The translations under genes were made by a program, and so were the position numbers. A stretch of DNA of 64,000 bases from Christiangramia gaetbulicola (GTDB taxonomy: Bacteria; Bacteroidota; Bacteroidia; Flavobacteriales; Flavobacteriaceae). The stretch spans positions 682,001-746,000 of the forward strand of contig NZ_QBKQ01000001.1 in assembly GCF_003054225.1 (NCBI RefSeq), given 5' to 3'. The notes under the pieces are model-generated. The model was not told where the DNA came from, ran no database searches, and worked only from the letters and a program-made list of their open reading frames with translations. Within the stretch, counting starts at the first letter, position 1, and each line of letters begins with the position of its first letter. Of this stretch, positions 34,970-44,074 are shown one piece after another.

Positions 34970-35683
34970 ATGAACAATTTTCTAAAGATCGGTCATCGTG
35001 GTGCCAAGGGACACCTGGCCGAGAACACACTCGAAAGTATAGACAAAGCACTGTCTATTGGAGTAGACATGATCGAGATCGATGTACATAAATGCGCTAG
35101 CGGGGAGTTGTGGGTCATCCATGATTTTACACTGGACCGCACTACAGATGGTAGTGGTGAGATCGCAAAAAAGCCTGCAGATGTTATAAGAAAACTAAGG
35201 ATCGAAGGAAGGTACAAAGTACCATTGCTCACCGAGGTTCTGGATCTAATCGAAGGCAAGTGCCAGATCAATATTGAACTGAAGGGATTGAATACCGCGG
35301 GCCCTGTAAGCAAATTGGTAAAGCAAAAGGTCGCTGAAGGAAAATGGCAATATTCAGATTTTCTTATTTCCAGTTTTCAGAAGAATGAACTTTTTGAGAC
35401 CAGGAAATTAGACGAAAAAGTGCCTATAGCTGTCCTGAGTAAAGCCAGCGTTCCCGAAGCCATAGAAATTGGGAAGATGCTGAAAGCTTCAGCAATACAT
35501 CCCTCCCTGGGCATCATTACCCGGGATAATACGAAACTGAGTCAGGAGGCAGGTTTCAAGGTAAATGTCTGGACCGTAAATGAAAGAGAGGATATTCTAA
35601 GAATGATAGATTTTGGAGTTGACGGAATCATCTCAGATTACCCAAACCGGCTACATAATCCCCTGCTTGAACTTAAGCCATAA
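34970..35683 (+). CDS. Glycerophosphodiester phosphodiesterase
   Basis: 237 aa from ATG 34970; a TTG six bases upstream is less likely. GDPD catalytic residues: HRG (His9, Arg10), Glu36 and Asp38 in EIDV, and His51 in VIHD. No signal peptide, so cytoplasmic. It hydrolyses glycerophosphodiesters to glycerol-3-phosphate and an alcohol during lipid turnover. Length typical of UgpQ-type enzymes. Confidence 0.9.
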   Translation: MNNFLKIGHRGAKGHLAENTLESIDKALSIGVDMIEIDVHKCASGELWVIHDFTLDRTTDGSGEIAKKPADVIRKLRIEGRYKVPLLTEVLDLIEGKCQINIELKGLNTAGPVSKLVKQKVAEGKWQYSDFLISSFQKNELFETRKLDEKVPIAVLSKASVPEAIEIGKMLKASAIHPSLGIITRDNTKLSQEAGFKVNVWTVNEREDILRMIDFGVDGIISDYPNRLHNPLLELKP

Positions 35684-35713
35684 ACAAATTTTCTTCAGCC
35701 CATAATATCTGCC

Positions 35714-35721
35714 TATTTTTG
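35714..35721 (+). promoter_or_regulatory. Possible flavobacterial -7 box
   Basis: TATTTTTG matches TAnnTTTG, 13 bp before the HI0933-type flavoprotein ATG. No strong -33 element is seen. Confidence 0.3.
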
Positions 35722-35734
35722 CTTCAGATTAAAA

Positions 35735-36952
35735 ATGCAGGATTTGGATCAATATGATATTATAATTGTAGGTGGCGGGGCGGCAGGTTTTTTTACAGCC
35801 ATAAATGCTGCTGAAAATAACCCGGACCTTAAGATCCTTATCCTGGAACGCGGCAAGGAAGTTCTTACCAAAGTTCGCGTTTCTGGCGGCGGAAGATGCA
35901 ATGTTACCCACGCCGAATTTATTCCTGCAGAACTGGTGAAAAAATATCCCCGTGGGGAAAAAGAACTACGTGGCCCTTTCCATAAATTCATGACCGGTGA
36001 TACCATTGGTTGGTTCGAAGAAAGGGGAATTGATTTGAAAACCGAAGAAGACGGCAGGATGTTCCCGGTTACCGATAGTTCCCAGACGATTATAGATTGT
36101 TTTACTAAAGAATGTAAAAGACTTGGTATCGAAGTTCAGAAAGGTCAGAGCCTGAAAAACTTCAGTAAAAGTGACGATACCTGGCAGGTAGATACGAATA
36201 CCACGAGTTTTAAAACCACACATCTAATGCTCGCCACCGGTAGTAATTCCAAGGTATGGAAGCTACTCGAAAAAACGGGGCATTCTATAGTGAATGCAGT
36301 TCCTTCGCTTTTCACTTTCAATATTAAGGATGAGCGGATAAAAGATCTTGCGGGTATAGCTTCAGACGCCGAGGTAAAGATCCTTAATGAGAACCTTGAA
36401 AGTTCAGGTCCGCTTTTGATCACCCATTGGGGAATGAGCGGCCCGGCGATCCTGAAATTATCGGCCTGGGGAGCAAGGGAATTGCACGAGCTCAATTATA
36501 AGTTCCAGATAAGCGTGAACTGGTTGCCGGGATATTCTGAAAACGATATGCTGGAGCAACTTAAAGAACTGAAATTTTCAGTTTCAAAACAGCAAGTGGA
36601 CAAAAGGCCTCAATTTGAACTTCCCAGGAGATTATGGCAAAGCATAGTTACCGCTGCCGGAATAAAATCTGAAACCAAATGGGCAGATCTTAATAAGGAT
36701 CAATTGAAGGAACTGGCGGAACAATTAACTACTGCAGTATTCCATGTTGATGGTAAAAGCACTTTTAAAGAAGAATTTGTTACTGCCGGAGGGATAGATC
36801 TCAAAGAGGTTGATTTTAAAACCTTTGAAAGCAAAATTCATAAGAACCTCTATTTCGCGGGAGAGATCTTGAACATCGACGCAATCACCGGTGGTTTTAA
36901 TTTTCAGAACGCCTGGACAGGGGGCTATCTTGCGGCCAGGGCTATGAGTTAA
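35735..36952 (+). CDS. HI0933-family NAD(P)/FAD-dependent oxidoreductase
   Basis: 405 aa. The FAD site GGGAAG (13-18) is followed by VSGGGRCNVTHAE, the family-specific motif, and the C-terminal GEILNIDAITGGFNFQNAWTGGYLA ends the FAD domain. Family of aminoacetone-oxidase-like or YhiN proteins, whose physiological reaction is poorly known. Overlaps the convergent TspO gene by 11 bp. Confidence 0.88.
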   Translation: MQDLDQYDIIIVGGGAAGFFTAINAAENNPDLKILILERGKEVLTKVRVSGGGRCNVTHAEFIPAELVKKYPRGEKELRGPFHKFMTGDTIGWFEERGIDLKTEEDGRMFPVTDSSQTIIDCFTKECKRLGIEVQKGQSLKNFSKSDDTWQVDTNTTSFKTTHLMLATGSNSKVWKLLEKTGHSIVNAVPSLFTFNIKDERIKDLAGIASDAEVKILNENLESSGPLLITHWGMSGPAILKLSAWGARELHELNYKFQISVNWLPGYSENDMLEQLKELKFSVSKQQVDKRPQFELPRRLWQSIVTAAGIKSETKWADLNKDQLKELAEQLTTAVFHVDGKSTFKEEFVTAGGIDLKEVDFKTFESKIHKNLYFAGEILNIDAITGGFNFQNAWTGGYLAARAMS

Positions 36953-37421
36953 GCCTCCAGATCTCAAAATTAAATACGATCGCGAATAGCACCCAGACCG
37001 CGTAAGGCATCAAAAGATAGGCTGCTAAAGGGTTCACTATTTTAAACCATCTTATCGTAAAAAGGATCACCACAAAAAGAACAATAAGATCCAGTAAGGC
37101 AATAAAAGGCTGTTTTAAGGCAAAGAATAGCAGGAACCAGAAACCGTTCAAAAAAAGCTGGAATCCAAAGTGATATAGCGCTGTTTTAACCCATTTATGA
37201 TAAAATCCTTTACTCCACACAATACCCGCAGCAACCCCCATTAGAACATACATAAGGATCCAGATTCCGCTAAAAAGATCTTCCTGAATATGAAACCACG
37301 GCTTCTCCAGACCGGGATACCAGTCGGCAATGCCGGTTTGCGTAGCAACAGTTCCCATAAAACCGAACACAAGGCAGACGAATACTGCAAAAGAACTCCT
37401 TATGAATAATTTACTGGTCAT
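36942..37421 (-). CDS. TspO/MBR-family tryptophan-rich sensory protein
   Basis: 159 aa with five membrane helices, matching the family length. Conserved WYPGLEKPWFHI and multiple membrane Trp residues, plus the FFALKQPFIALLDLIVLF helix. TspO binds porphyrins and related ligands in the membrane. It is divergent from mvaD, with about 97 bp between the starts. Confidence 0.88.
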   Translation of the reverse strand: MTSKLFIRSSFAVFVCLVFGFMGTVATQTGIADWYPGLEKPWFHIQEDLFSGIWILMYVLMGVAAGIVWSKGFYHKWVKTALYHFGFQLFLNGFWFLLFFALKQPFIALLDLIVLFVVILFTIRWFKIVNPLAAYLLMPYAVWVLFAIVFNFEIWRLNS

Positions 37422-37494
37422 AATTGGCCGGTTTGATTCACTAAAATAGGAATTTATTTGAATTGTTTAGGCAGGAATCCAAACCATAAAAGTT

Positions 37495-37502
37495 TAACTT
37501 TG
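37495..37502 (+). promoter_or_regulatory. Possible flavobacterial -7 box for mvaD
   Basis: TAACTTTG fits TAnnTTTG, 16 bp before the mvaD ATG. The candidate -33 (TTTA/TTG near 37463-37470) is somewhat too far, so only the -7 box is called. Confidence 0.4.
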
Positions 37503-37518
37503 GCAAAAATTTTCAAGG

Positions 37519-38607
37519 ATGACCCAAAAGGACTTTATCCCTAAACTGGAACCTAAAAATATATCGCCAGGAGAAGTAAGCTGGCAATCCCCGAGTAATA
37601 TAGCTTTAGTAAAATACTGGGGTAAAAAGGAAAACCAAATTCCGGCCAATCCCTCTATAAGTTTTACCCTGGATCATTGCCGAAGCACGACAACTCTAAA
37701 ATATTCTGAAAAAGATAAGAATCTGAAAACAGAAGATTTTGAGTTCGATTTTTATTTTGAAGGCAAGCCAAAAGAAGATTTTAAACCCAAGATCCAGAAA
37801 TTCTTCCAGCGGATAGAACATTACTGTCCTTATCTTAAGGATTACCGTTTTGAGATCTATAGCGAGAATTCCTTTCCTCATAGTAGCGGTATAGCATCTT
37901 CTGCCAGTGGTATGAGCGCGATCGCCCTGTGCATAATGGACCTGGAAAAGAAATTATATCCCGACCTAGGCGAAGAATATTTTTCGAAAAAAACATCTTT
38001 TTTAGCCAGACTTGGATCTGGGAGTGCTTCAAGAAGTATCGACGGCGGACTCGTGGTATGGGGAGAACACGAAGAAATTGAAGGTTCTTCAGATGAATTT
38101 GCCGTGCCATATCCGCACAAGGTACACGAGACCTTTAGGAGCTATAAAGACACGATATTACTGGTAGACAAAGGAGAAAAACAGGTAAGTAGTACCGTGG
38201 GGCATGATCTTATGCATGGACATCCATTTGCTGAAAACAGGTTCAAACAGGCACATGATAATTTAAAAGCACTTATCCCGGTCCTGGAATCTGGTGATAC
38301 CACAGAATTTATCAAGATAGTAGAAAGCGAGGCTCTTACCCTGCATGCAATGATGATGAGCAGCCAGCCTTATTTTATTTTGATGAAACCCAACACCCTG
38401 CAGATCCTTAATAAAATATGGGCATACAGGGAGGAGACCGGTATCCCGGTTTGCTTCACTTTAGACGCGGGAGCCAATGTTCACGTTCTATATCCTGAAA
38501 ATCACGAAACTAAAATTTTAGAATTCATTAATAATGAGTTAGTTGTGTATTGTCAGAATGGGCATTATATTTGCGACCGTGTTGGTACTGGAGCAAAAAA
38601 ATTGTAA
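37519..38607 (+). CDS. mvaD: Diphosphomevalonate decarboxylase
   Basis: 362 aa GHMP-family enzyme that converts mevalonate diphosphate to isopentenyl diphosphate. The SWQSPSNIALVKYWGKK motif (21-37) is diagnostic. The ATP loop is PHSSGIASSASG (120-131), and LDAGANVH near residue 315 carries the usual C-terminal GHMP motif. It forms an apparent operon with the mevalonate-kinase-like gene and UbiA (49- and 9-bp gaps), giving isoprenoid supply followed by prenyl transfer. Confidence 0.93.
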   Translation: MTQKDFIPKLEPKNISPGEVSWQSPSNIALVKYWGKKENQIPANPSISFTLDHCRSTTTLKYSEKDKNLKTEDFEFDFYFEGKPKEDFKPKIQKFFQRIEHYCPYLKDYRFEIYSENSFPHSSGIASSASGMSAIALCIMDLEKKLYPDLGEEYFSKKTSFLARLGSGSASRSIDGGLVVWGEHEEIEGSSDEFAVPYPHKVHETFRSYKDTILLVDKGEKQVSSTVGHDLMHGHPFAENRFKQAHDNLKALIPVLESGDTTEFIKIVESEALTLHAMMMSSQPYFILMKPNTLQILNKIWAYREETGIPVCFTLDAGANVHVLYPENHETKILEFINNELVVYCQNGHYICDRVGTGAKKL

Positions 38608-38656
38608 ATTTATTCAGTTTTCAGCCCAATACCTACTGAAAGAATCTTAGATACTT

Positions 38657-39595
38657 ATGAAAGGACCACTATTCTATTCTAAAATCCTTCTCTTCGGAGA
38701 GTACGGAATCATTAAGGATTCCAAGGGTTTGTCTATTCCTTATAACTTTTATAATGGTGCTTTGAAACTGGATGAAAATCCAAATGAAGCAGCCAGAAAG
38801 TCTAACGAGAATTTGAGAAAATTCGCTTCTTATCTGGATGCGCTTCAACAAAACAATCCAGATTTGGTACAATTTGACCTGGAAGATCTAAGAGAGGATA
38901 TTTCTAAAGGAATGTATTTTGACTCCAGTATTCCACAAGGATATGGTGTTGGAAGTAGTGGTGCATTGGTTGCTGCGATCTACGATAAATACGCAAAAGA
39001 CAAGATCACGGTGCTGGAAAATCTTACCCGTGACAAGCTTTTAAAGCTTAAAAAGATCTTTGGCGAGATGGAATCTTTCTTTCATGGAAAGTCTTCTGGT
39101 CTGGATCCTTTGAACTCTTATTTGAGCATCCCGATCCTTATAAATTCAAAAGAAAATATAGAACCGGCTGGCATTCCTTCTCAAACCGAGAATGGTACTG
39201 GGGCGGTTTTTTTACTCGATAGCGGTATTACCGGGGACACTGCTCCCATGGTAAGTATCTTCATGGAAAATATGAAACAGGAACCTTTCAGAAAAATGCT
39301 GAAAGACCAGTTCGTAAAGCAAACAGATGCCTGTGTTGATGATTTTCTAAAAGGCGATGTGAAATCTTTATTCTCAAACGTAAAGAAACTTTCTCATACT
39401 GTACTCGACAATTTCAAACCAATGATCCCGGCACAATTCCATAAACTTTGGAAAAAGGGGATCGAAACCAACGATTACTACCTGAAACTTTGTGGTTCTG
39501 GTGGCGGCGGTTATATCCTTGGATTTACAGAAGATATAGAGAAAGCCAGAAAAGCACTGAAAGACTATAATTTAGAAGTAGTTTACAACTTCTAA
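38657..39595 (+). CDS. Mevalonate kinase-like GHMP kinase
   Basis: 312 aa. N-terminal YSKILLFGEYGII is the GHMP motif 1, the ATP-binding motif is PQGYGVGSSGA (93-103), and the C-terminal LCGSGGGGYILGF is motif 3. Position between mvaD and a prenyltransferase supports mevalonate kinase or phosphomevalonate kinase. Sequence alone does not settle which step, but FHGKSSGLDPLNSY resembles mevalonate kinase. Cytoplasmic. Confidence 0.82.
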   Translation: MKGPLFYSKILLFGEYGIIKDSKGLSIPYNFYNGALKLDENPNEAARKSNENLRKFASYLDALQQNNPDLVQFDLEDLREDISKGMYFDSSIPQGYGVGSSGALVAAIYDKYAKDKITVLENLTRDKLLKLKKIFGEMESFFHGKSSGLDPLNSYLSIPILINSKENIEPAGIPSQTENGTGAVFLLDSGITGDTAPMVSIFMENMKQEPFRKMLKDQFVKQTDACVDDFLKGDVKSLFSNVKKLSHTVLDNFKPMIPAQFHKLWKKGIETNDYYLKLCGSGGGGYILGFTEDIEKARKALKDYNLEVVYNF

Positions 39596-39604
39596 ATAAA
39601 TCCT

Positions 39605-40510
39605 ATGTCGGCTTCAGCTAACAAGCGCTTACTTCTGAAAATATTCAGTCTTTTTTCAGTAGTAAGGGGATATAATATTCTGGTAGTTGTAATCGCTCAG
39701 TACCTAACTTCAGCTTTTATACTTGCTCACGAAAAACCTCTTAGAGAGGTGCTTTTTGATCCCAACCTATTCTTTTTGATCCTGGCCTCCTCGAGCACCA
39801 TTGCCTCGGGATATATCATAAATAACTTTTACGACAGTGAAAAGGACCTTATAAACAGGCCCAAGAAGACTATGCTGGACAGGGTTGTGAGTCAGCGTAC
39901 TAAACTGTCGGTTTATTTTATGCTGAATTTTGCGGCGATCTTCTTTGCGAGTTATGTTTCTTTTAGAGCAGTGGTTTTCTTTTCGATTTACATTTTCGTG
40001 ATCTGGCTGTATTCTCATCGGCTTAAAAAGATACTTTTCTTGGGGAACCTGGTAGCCTCCATACTTACGATCACTCCATTTTTCGTGATCTTCGTATATT
40101 ATAAGAATTTTGAGACCGTCATTTTTATCCACGCCACTTTCCTTTATTTAATGATCGTGATGCGGGAACTGGTCAAGGATCTCGAAAATATGCAGGGAGA
40201 CCTGGTGCAGAATTACAGGACCATCCCACTGGTATATGGCGAGAAGTGGAGTAAATTTTGCCTGGCTGTTTGCAGTATCGTGGCCATTGTCCCAATTTAC
40301 CTTCTTATCACCAGGTTTAAGCTGGGATACATGGACTATTACTTCTATGTTTCTTTCATTCTTCTTATTATTTTTCTCCTGATGCTTTATTTTAGTAAGG
40401 CGAAATGGCAATACCTGTTACTTCATAACATTTTGAAGTTGATAATTGTAACAGGGGTTTTCAGCATATTATTAATAGATCTCGATGAGGTTATAAACCG
40501 GGTTTTTTAG
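39605..40510 (+). CDS. UbiA-family prenyltransferase (geranylgeranylglycerol-phosphate geranylgeranyltransferase-like)
   Basis: 301 aa with about eight membrane helices. The first Mg-binding motif is NNFYDSEKD (73-81: Asn73, Asp77, Asp81), and the second is RELVKDLENMQGD in the middle. It attaches a polyprenyl group to an acceptor in the inner membrane. Flavobacterial members beside mevalonate genes are commonly annotated as the archaeal-type ether-lipid enzyme, but the true acceptor (a quinone precursor or glycerol-phosphate) is unproven. Starts 9 bp after the kinase. Confidence 0.82.
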   Translation: MSASANKRLLLKIFSLFSVVRGYNILVVVIAQYLTSAFILAHEKPLREVLFDPNLFFLILASSSTIASGYIINNFYDSEKDLINRPKKTMLDRVVSQRTKLSVYFMLNFAAIFFASYVSFRAVVFFSIYIFVIWLYSHRLKKILFLGNLVASILTITPFFVIFVYYKNFETVIFIHATFLYLMIVMRELVKDLENMQGDLVQNYRTIPLVYGEKWSKFCLAVCSIVAIVPIYLLITRFKLGYMDYYFYVSFILLIIFLLMLYFSKAKWQYLLLHNILKLIIVTGVFSILLIDLDEVINRVF

Positions 40511-40544
40511 GTAAACCCCTCAGTCTAAAACTTTTCTCAAATAC

Positions 40545-40576
40545 TTGGCTTCCTCATTTGGGATAATGTATCTTTG
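40545..40576 (+). promoter_or_regulatory. Flavobacterial promoter of the pseudouridine synthase gene
   Basis: -33 TTGG (40545-40548) and -7 TATCTTTG (40569-40576) separated by 20 bp, a full match to the Bacteroidota TTTG-n-TAnnTTTG promoter. It sits 14 bp before the ATG. Confidence 0.65.
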
Positions 40577-40590
40577 CAAAAAATTAAGCA

Positions 40591-41475
40591 ATGAGCAGGA
40601 ACGACAGATCTTCAGGCAAAAGTAACAGACCATCAGGTAGTAGAGGTAAAAGATCTACCGATGGGAAACATAGCGGAAGACAGGGTGGCGGATCAATGAA
40701 AAAGTCCTACGCCCGTGGAAATGCACCCATAAAGAAATCTATGGAGAAAAGTCCGTTGTCTAATACTGAAGGAATCAGACTTAATAAATATATCGCGAAC
40801 TCGGGAGTTTGCTCCCGTCGTGATGCAGATATGTACATCGCTGCCGGTAATGTGACCGTGAACGGTAAGACCATTACCGAAATGGGTTACCGCGTTAAAC
40901 TGGAAGATGACGTTCGTTTTGATGGTAGAAGATTGAATCCAGAGAAACCGGAATATATCCTGCTAAACAAACCGGCCGGATTCTTCGTTACTGGGAATCC
41001 TGAAAAAGGTGGAAGAACCGTAATGGAACTTATTTCCAGAGCCACCTCGGCAAAAGTTAGCCCGGTTGGAAAACTGGACAATCAGGCGAAAGGGCTGTTG
41101 CTTTTCACCAATGACGGGACTTTAGCAAAAAAGCTGGCCAAGCCTAAGAATGGGATTCGCCAGATCTATCATGTAACCCTGAACAAGAACCTCTCTCAAG
41201 AAGATCTTGACAATATTCAAAAAGGAGTTTACATCGAAGGCTCTAAGGTGATTATTACCAATGTTAGCTTTATAGACGACAAACCGCACAACGAAGTTGG
41301 TATAGAATTATACAGCATCAAGGAACATATCGTGACCAGGATCTTTAAAAGTTTAGGCTACGAAGTTGAAAGTCTTGATCGTGTAGTTTTTGGCGGACTT
41401 ACCAAGAAGGATCTTGCCCGTGGAAGACATAGAAATCTTACTGAGCAAGAGGTAATTAACCTCGGAATGCATTAG
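40591..41475 (+). CDS. RluB/RsuA-family pseudouridine synthase
   Basis: 294 aa. A basic, Gly/Ser-rich tail (about 1-58), common in Bacteroidota RluB, precedes the S4 RNA-binding domain (RLNKYIANSGVCSRRDADM, 63-81) and the catalytic domain with GKLDNQAKGLLLFTND (160-175, catalytic Asp163). The motif is slightly unusual: family members normally read RLDxxT/SxGLL, here Ala replaces Thr/Ser. It should isomerise one uridine in 23S or 16S rRNA. Confidence 0.88.
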   Translation: MSRNDRSSGKSNRPSGSRGKRSTDGKHSGRQGGGSMKKSYARGNAPIKKSMEKSPLSNTEGIRLNKYIANSGVCSRRDADMYIAAGNVTVNGKTITEMGYRVKLEDDVRFDGRRLNPEKPEYILLNKPAGFFVTGNPEKGGRTVMELISRATSAKVSPVGKLDNQAKGLLLFTNDGTLAKKLAKPKNGIRQIYHVTLNKNLSQEDLDNIQKGVYIEGSKVIITNVSFIDDKPHNEVGIELYSIKEHIVTRIFKSLGYEVESLDRVVFGGLTKKDLARGRHRNLTEQEVINLGMH

Positions 41476-41530
41476 TATTTTTTTTGCCTTTTCATACTAT
41501 TTTTTTAATACATTTACCACGTCAAAAAGC

Positions 41531-41554
41531 GAGGCTGAACTGTCAGCTTCTTTT
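41531..41554 (+). terminator. Probable terminator of the pseudouridine synthase gene
   Basis: GAGGCTGA / TCAGCTTC stem with an ACTG loop followed by TTTT. Moderate stem with one wobble pair. The surrounding 273-bp gap otherwise shows only the speA promoter. Confidence 0.5.
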
Positions 41555-41696
41555 CGATTTTATGTAATTGAATAGAATTATTTCTTTTGAATCTGAATAC
41601 GCTTCAGATGTTATTATTCAAAGTGCTCGAAACCCTTTCGACCGCACCCTGGAATCCCGGATACTTTTTCTTAACATTAATTTACCAGTTGATCTT

Positions 41697-41726
41697 TTTG
41701 ACCCTATAAATTATTCTCTAATTTTT
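41697..41726 (+). promoter_or_regulatory. Promoter of the speA operon
   Basis: TTTG (41697-41700), an 18-bp spacer, then TAATTTTT (41719-41726), one base off TAnnTTTG. Expected RNA start near 41733, leaving a leader of about 16 nt before the TTG start of speA. Confidence 0.5.
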
Positions 41727-41748
41727 AGCTCTAAATTTTTATAACAAA

Positions 41749-43152
41749 TTGAATACCAAGTACAGCGATCTAATCGACCAAACCTACTACTTCCCGCAGG
41801 AAGAATTTAACCTGGAAGGAACCCAATTAAAATTTCATGATATCGATCTTATGGATCTGGTAAAGAAATATGGGGCTCCCCTTAAATTCACTTATCTACC
41901 TAAAATATCACAGAATATTGGCCGCGCGAAGGGATGGTTTAAATCTGCTATTGAAAAACATGATTATAAGGGAAGTTACAATTATTGCTATTGTACCAAA
42001 AGTTCTCATTTTGAGCATGTTTTAAATGAAGCCTTAAAAAATGATATTCATATCGAGACCTCTTCAGCCTTTGACATCAACATTGTTGAAAAACTGAAGA
42101 AATCGGGCAAGATCTCTGATGATAGATGGGTGATCTGTAATGGTTTCAAAAGAGATGAGTATATAGAAAATATCAGTCGGTTATTAAATGGAGGACACAA
42201 GAACTGCATCCCGGTGATCGATAATTATGAAGAACTGGACCTGCTTTCAGAAAAGATCAATGACAAATTCCAGGTTGGGATTCGTATTGCTTCTGAGGAA
42301 GAACCAAAATTCGAATTCTATACTTCCAGACTGGGAATAGGTTATAAGAATATCGTTCCTTTTTACAATAAACAGATCAAGGAAAATGACCAGGTAGAGC
42401 TAAAAATGCTTCACTTTTTTATAAATACCGGCATACGTGATACGGCCTATTATTGGAACGAATTAAATAAATGTTTGAAGGTTTATATCGCATTAAAGAA
42501 AGTTGCGCCACACTTGGATAGCCTGAACATTGGTGGTGGATTCCCAATAAAGAACTCACTAGCCTTTGAATATGACTATGCTTATATGGTAGATGAGATC
42601 ATTAATCAGATCAAACTTACCTGTGAAGAAGCCGAGGTAGATGTACCGAATATCTTTACTGAATTTGGAAGTTTTACCGTTGGAGAAAGTGGTGGAGCGA
42701 TCTACGAAGTTCTATATCAAAAACAACAGAACGATCGTGAGAAATGGAATATGATCAACTCATCTTTCATTACTACCCTTCCAGATACCTGGGCGATTAG
42801 TAAGAAATTCGTAATGCTGGCAGTGAACCGCTGGAATGATGAATATGAAAGAGTTCTACTGGGTGGTTTGACCTGTGATAGTGATGATTATTATAACTCA
42901 GAGCAGCACACCAATGCGATCTACCTGCCTAAATTCAGGAAAGACAAACCTCTATATATTGGTTTCTTTAATACCGGAGCTTACCAGGATACCATTGGTG
43001 GATTTGGCGGATTACAACACTGTTTGATCCCTCAGCCAAAACACATATTGATAGACAGAGACGAAAACGGCGAATTAACCACCAGTTTGTTCAGCGAGCA
43101 GCAAAATTCTGAAGATATGCTGAGCATCCTGGGTTATGACCGAAACAATTAA
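41749..43152 (+). CDS. speA: Arginine decarboxylase (PLP-dependent, alanine-racemase fold)
   Basis: 467 aa beginning NTKYSDLIDQTYYFPQEEF, the normal start of Bacteroidota arginine decarboxylases. The probable PLP lysine is Lys84 in YCTKSSH, and NIGGGFPIK near residue 265 binds phosphate. It converts arginine to agmatine. The initiating codon is TTG at 41749; there is a stop in frame upstream and no ATG. Heads the polyamine operon with speB and a deoxyhypusine-synthase-like gene. Confidence 0.88.
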   Translation: MNTKYSDLIDQTYYFPQEEFNLEGTQLKFHDIDLMDLVKKYGAPLKFTYLPKISQNIGRAKGWFKSAIEKHDYKGSYNYCYCTKSSHFEHVLNEALKNDIHIETSSAFDINIVEKLKKSGKISDDRWVICNGFKRDEYIENISRLLNGGHKNCIPVIDNYEELDLLSEKINDKFQVGIRIASEEEPKFEFYTSRLGIGYKNIVPFYNKQIKENDQVELKMLHFFINTGIRDTAYYWNELNKCLKVYIALKKVAPHLDSLNIGGGFPIKNSLAFEYDYAYMVDEIINQIKLTCEEAEVDVPNIFTEFGSFTVGESGGAIYEVLYQKQQNDREKWNMINSSFITTLPDTWAISKKFVMLAVNRWNDEYERVLLGGLTCDSDDYYNSEQHTNAIYLPKFRKDKPLYIGFFNTGAYQDTIGGFGGLQHCLIPQPKHILIDRDENGELTTSLFSEQQNSEDMLSILGYDRNN

Positions 43153-43198
43153 TATTTTATAACTTTAAAAATCAACTAACTAATCAATTCAATTAGCC

Positions 43199-44074
43199 AT
43201 GAGCAAAAAGAATTATGCCGGGATACCCGATAAACACGCTCGTATAGACGAAGCAAAAGTGGTATTGATTCCTGTTCCATATGATGGTACCAGTACCTGG
43301 CAAAAAGGCGCCGATAAAGGCCCTGATGCATTTTTGAACGCCTCCGAGAATATGGAGTTGTACGATATCGAAACCCGTAGTGAGGTGTATAGACAAGGGA
43401 TCTACCTTGCTCCTCCTGTAACTGAAGATTCTTCACCAGAAAAGATGGTGGAAGCGGTTTACAAAACCACTAAGAACTACATTAAACAGGATAAGTTCGT
43501 GACCCTTTTTGGAGGGGAACACTCTATCTCGATTGGAAGCATCAGAGCATTTAACGAGTCTTTCGAAGATCTTACCGTTGTGCAAATAGATGCCCATGCC
43601 GATCTTAGACCGGAATATGAAGGCTCTAAATGTAACCACGCCTGCGCTCTACACGAAGCAAGTAATACAACGAATTTAATTCAGGTAGGAATTCGTTCTA
43701 TGGATATTTCAGAAAAAGACCATATGGACGAAAACCAGGTATATTTTGCTCATGACCTATACGAAGACTGGCAGGATGATGCCATTGGCCAGATGACGCC
43801 TAACGTGTTTATTACGATAGACCTGGATGCATTTGACCCAAGCATCATGCCTTCTACGGGAACTCCGGAACCGGGAGGATTGTTCTGGTATGAAACACTG
43901 GAATTCCTGAAAATGATGTTCAAAAAGAAAAATGTTGTAGGATTCGACATTGTAGAGTTATGTCCAAATGAAAATGAGAAATCCTCAGATTTCCTTGCGG
44001 CAAAACTTTATTACAAGATGTTGAGCTACAAATTCAAATACCAAAATTTCAACGAAGAAGACGAAGATGAGTAA
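43199..44074 (+). CDS. speB: Agmatinase (arginase/ureohydrolase family)
   Basis: 291 aa. Dimanganese site motifs: GGEHS (106-110), QIDAHADLRPEY (129-140, with Asp131, His133, Asp135) and TIDLDAFDPS in the second half. Converts agmatine to putrescine and urea, consistent with speA just upstream (46 bp). The 3' end overlaps the next gene by 8 bp, suggesting coupled translation. Confidence 0.9.
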   Translation: MSKKNYAGIPDKHARIDEAKVVLIPVPYDGTSTWQKGADKGPDAFLNASENMELYDIETRSEVYRQGIYLAPPVTEDSSPEKMVEAVYKTTKNYIKQDKFVTLFGGEHSISIGSIRAFNESFEDLTVVQIDAHADLRPEYEGSKCNHACALHEASNTTNLIQVGIRSMDISEKDHMDENQVYFAHDLYEDWQDDAIGQMTPNVFITIDLDAFDPSIMPSTGTPEPGGLFWYETLEFLKMMFKKKNVVGFDIVELCPNENEKSSDFLAAKLYYKMLSYKFKYQNFNEEDEDE

